Below are positions 7,125 to 8,748 of a DNA stretch of 8,748 nt, in pieces. Position 1 is the first letter of the stretch, and each line of letters opens with the position of its first letter. The notes under the pieces are model-generated. The model made no database searches. It had not been told where the DNA came from and saw nothing but the letters and a program-made list of their open reading frames with translations. This DNA is from Clostridiales bacterium (GTDB lineage: Bacteria > Bacillota > Clostridia > Oscillospirales > JAAYOS01), in NCBI GenBank assembly GCA_012521525.1, contig JAAYMG010000004.1:1-8748 (forward strand), read 5' to 3'. Position numbers and translations under genes: made by a program.

Positions 7125-7712
7125 TCAATTATCAATTACTATTGTTCTGCCTTTATACTCTTTATATATGTATCTTTCTTTATTATTTATGTTTTCTGCA
7201 GAATAAAAGATCCCTTTATAATAAACGGATGCTTGCCTTACAATTGATCCATCAGGATAATAATCGAAACAATAAGAAAGATGATTCCACTTTTTTATAC
7301 TAAAATTAAATCTTACATACGGAGAACTTTTTTCTCGGCTGTACTCAATGAACAACTAATACCAATCATCTGAATAATTCCGGTTAAAAACTGATGAGTT
7401 TAAAAGCTGATCTGCGGTCTTAGCTTCTTCGTTTCCGATTTTTTCAAGAAACAAGTCTTGTAAGGCATAAGCTTCGGGTGAAAGATGACGTTTATCCTCC
7501 GGTAATTCAAAAATAGCTTGTATCATATTTACCGGCAAATACATATCATCTGTGATTTCAGTTTTTTGAAGAAGCCTTTTTCTAATAACCGGTGGTACAT
7601 ATGTTTCATCACGTTCAGCTCGCCAGGATGGGTAGATTTTTACTCCGACAATAATCAATATCGTTATACCTAACAGTATTACTCCAGATACAATAACTCT
7701 CTTATTGAACAT
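7125..7712 (-). pseudogene. Unknown membrane-anchored protein gene interrupted by in-frame TAG
   Basis: One reading frame runs from ATG 7710-7712 (or GTG 7719-7721) to TGA 7125-7127 and is broken only by TAG at 7356-7358. The first part encodes about 118 residues: a short basic N-terminus, one hydrophobic segment (ending in GVKIYPSW), then a polar stalk. The second part, about 76 codons after the stop, carries the conserved domain (REKSSPYVRFNFSIKKW, YCFDYYPDGSIVRQA). The TAG aligns with a TAT Tyr codon in copy 2 (7029-7031), so a single base change explains the break. TTG follows the stop directly, so reinitiation is formally possible, but I see no good ribosome binding site there. The ATG has GGTG six bases upstream. 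The locus is much more AT-rich than its neighbours: bases 7141-7200 have 14 G+C of 60. The function is unknown. A stable truncated anchor protein cannot be excluded. Confidence 0.72.
7128..7388 (-). repeat. Tandem duplicate block, copy 1
   Basis: This is the 3' part of the interrupted gene, from the FNR codons onward, homologous to 6765-7076. The protein cores differ at 8 of 36 positions beginning at REK. The block contains the TAG at 7356-7358 that the other copy lacks. Confidence 0.75.
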
Positions 7713-7797
7713 TATGATCACCGCCTTGAAGTGAGAGGACAGAGGTACTCTGCCAGGATTTACTGATTTGATGATGGATTATTGAAGGACCTGCCAA

Positions 7798-7827
7798 TAT
7801 ATCCCCATATGTTGCCATGAATGTCAA
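7798..7827 (-). promoter_or_regulatory. Possible promoter of the duplicated locus
   Basis: A perfect TTGACA -35 box lies on the minus strand at 7822-7827. The -10 is less clear: GATATA (7798-7803) is 18 bases away but matches TATAAT poorly, while TATATT (7796-7801) matches five of six but is 20 bases away. The position, after the upstream terminators and about 90 bases before the ATG at 7712, suits a promoter for the locus. Confidence 0.4.
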
Positions 7828-7872
7828 TACATGGTGGATATTTTGTACTTTACATCTTGGCATAGGCATAGT

Positions 7873-7900
7873 AAAAAGGCCATCCGAGTAGAGGGTGGCC
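7873..7900 (-). terminator. Second, weaker terminator-like hairpin after the reductase gene
   Basis: GGCCACCC and GGATGGCC (minus strand) pair over 8 bp with one C-A mismatch around a seven-base loop, and five T residues follow at 7877-7873. It lies 8 bases beyond the strong terminator, so it looks like a backup in tandem. In plus-strand RNA the mismatch becomes a G-U pair, but there is no U-tract on that side. Confidence 0.5.
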
Positions 7901-7907
7901 AGAGCAT

Positions 7908-7948
7908 AAAAAAACACCCTGCAAAGCTTTTAACTGCTTTGCAGGGTG
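7908..7948 (-). terminator. Strong rho-independent terminator of the reductase gene
   Basis: A perfect 13-bp stem (7915-7927 with 7936-7948, CACCCTGCAAAGC and its complement) encloses an eight-base loop. On the minus strand it is followed at once by seven T residues (7914-7908). It begins 11 bases after the TAG at 7960-7962. The plus-strand side lacks a U-tract, so it acts in the minus direction only. Confidence 0.95.
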
Positions 7949-7959
7949 CCGGTAATCAA

Positions 7960-8748
7960 CTATTCGAACAAACCGGCGGCCTTCTTCATGGCTGCCATGA
8001 TTTCGATCTGCTGCGGGCAGCGGGATTCGCATGTGGCGCACTCGACGCAGTCTGAAGCCTTGCCGCCCCGTGAAGACATAAACCCGTAGTGCCTCTTTGA
8101 GCCATCCAGATTGTCAAAGAGTGTATAGTCGTTCAGCGTTTCAATGATTCCGGGTATATTGATATTCTGGGGACAATCTTCAACGCAGTACCTGCAGGCG
8201 GTGCAAGGAATCGTCGGTATGCTCCTGAGGGCCTCGACAACCTTTTCTATCGTCTTGTGCTCCGCGTCCGTCAGCGGTTCGAAACTGCTCATATAGCCGG
8301 TATTGTCAAGGACCTGCTCTGCGTTGCTCATTCCGCTGAGTACTGTGATCACTCCCTCAAGGGAAGCGCAGTAGCGGATAGCCCAGGAGGGGACCGACGC
8401 GTCGGGATCAGCTGCTTTGAATATCTCCCTGATTTCCGGTGACATCGAAGCAAGTGAGCCGCCCTTGACCGGTTCCATGATGACTATGGGCTTGTTGTGT
8501 TTTCTTGCCACTTCATAGCACCTGCGGGACTGGACCTTGTCGTCGTCCCAGTCGGCGTAGTTTATCTGGAGCTGCACGAATTCGCACTCCGGGTGCTTAG
8601 TAAGTATTTCATCCAGGCGCTCCGGCGAATCGTGGAACGAAAAACCGATATGCTTTGCACGGCCGTCGGCCTTGAGGCTCTTCATGTAATCCCATCCGCC
8701 GAGCTTTTCGGTAACATCGATGCGGTCGCCGCTGAGGTTATGAAGGAG
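7960..8748 (-). CDS. Aldo/keto reductase with C-terminal bis-[4Fe-4S] domain (5' end outside window)
   Basis: This is the C-terminal 262 residues of a predicted oxidoreductase of the aldo/keto reductase fold, cytoplasmic and probably NAD(P)H- or ferredoxin-linked. The frame is open through the window edge and begins LLHNLSGDRIDVTEKLGGW, so the start and the usual N-terminal catalytic residues (Asp, Tyr, Lys) lie outside. Barrel segments follow: HIGFSFHDSPERLDEIL, FVQLQINYADWD, KPIVIMEPVKGGSL, and AIRYCASLEGVITVLSGMSN, the usual late cofactor-binding region. The tail has two CxxCxxCxxxCP motifs, CTACRYCVEDCP (8170-8205) and CVECATCESRCP (8014-8049), each able to hold a [4Fe-4S] cluster. This architecture (COG1453-like) is common in anaerobes. 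The substrate cannot be told from sequence. The stop is TAG, with a strong terminator right behind, so it is the last gene of its transcript. Confidence 0.92.
   Translation of the reverse strand, partial: LLHNLSGDRIDVTEKLGGWDYMKSLKADGRAKHIGFSFHDSPERLDEILTKHPECEFVQLQINYADWDDDKVQSRRCYEVARKHNKPIVIMEPVKGGSLASMSPEIREIFKAADPDASVPSWAIRYCASLEGVITVLSGMSNAEQVLDNTGYMSSFEPLTDAEHKTIEKVVEALRSIPTIPCTACRYCVEDCPQNINIPGIIETLNDYTLFDNLDGSKRHYGFMSSRGGKASDCVECATCESRCPQQIEIMAAMKKAAGLFE

Noticed and set aside
6762..7712. Reassigned or programmed stop codons letting the whole 317-codon frame be one protein
   Set aside because: TAG and TGA both end ordinary genes in this window (yitT, parC and the reductase; parE). 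The TGA at 7125 sits where copy 2 also nears its natural end, so it is probably the true stop of copy 1.
7740..7752. Small inverted repeat CAGAG-GTA-CTCTG upstream of the unknown gene
   Set aside because: Five base pairs around a three-base loop, with no conserved neighbours, is within chance and does not reach the ribosome binding site.
7702..7917. Minus-strand open frame of 71 codons between the reductase and the unknown locus
   Set aside because: It starts inside the U-tract of the reductase terminator, runs through the second hairpin and candidate promoter, and overlaps the start of the next gene. Its translation shows no domain-like pattern.

Overview
The window looks like a piece of a Clostridia-type (low-GC Gram-positive lineage, though about half G+C here) bacterial chromosome. 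Three things suggest this: a YitT-family membrane protein, a divergent second type IIA topoisomerase pair of the kind found beside gyrase in Clostridia, and an aldo/keto reductase with a C-terminal bis-[4Fe-4S] tail. Ribosome binding sites are strong and GTG and TTG starts are used. Every gene I can support lies on the minus strand, so transcription runs from high to low coordinates. The assignment below phylum level is not secure.

Reading in the direction of transcription, the window opens with the 3' two thirds of an aldo/keto reductase with two ferredoxin-like cysteine motifs (7960-8748, cut by the window edge). A 13-bp perfect-stem terminator closes it (7908-7948), and a weaker second hairpin with a U-tract lies just beyond (7873-7900).

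Next comes an AT-rich accessory locus (6762-7712) of unknown function. It holds two diverged tandem copies of one gene. Copy 1 encodes a single-pass membrane-anchored protein but carries an in-frame TAG exactly where copy 2 has a Tyr codon. Copy 2 is open through the conserved domain but has lost its start and its membrane anchor. The locus ends in a rho-independent terminator at 6681-6717. This is the part of the window least explained by known families.

The rest is a four-gene unit, parE-like, parC-like, yitT-like and a lipoprotein with a transglutaminase-like domain (6565 down to 179). A well-formed sigma-A promoter with an extended -10 precedes it (6612-6640), and intergenic gaps are only 26-37 bases. 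ParE (TTG start) and ParC together form an ATP-driven type IIA topoisomerase; several usually invariant motif positions differ from canonical gyrase/Topo IV. YitT is an integral membrane protein of unknown transport role. The lipoprotein keeps the His and Asp of the transglutaminase triad but has Ser in place of the catalytic Cys. No terminator is visible after it; the last 178 bases hold open frames on both strands that I could not assign.

I saw no tRNA, rRNA, CRISPR array, insertion sequence or riboswitch. No defence or other multi-gene system is evident beyond the duplicated, decayed locus.
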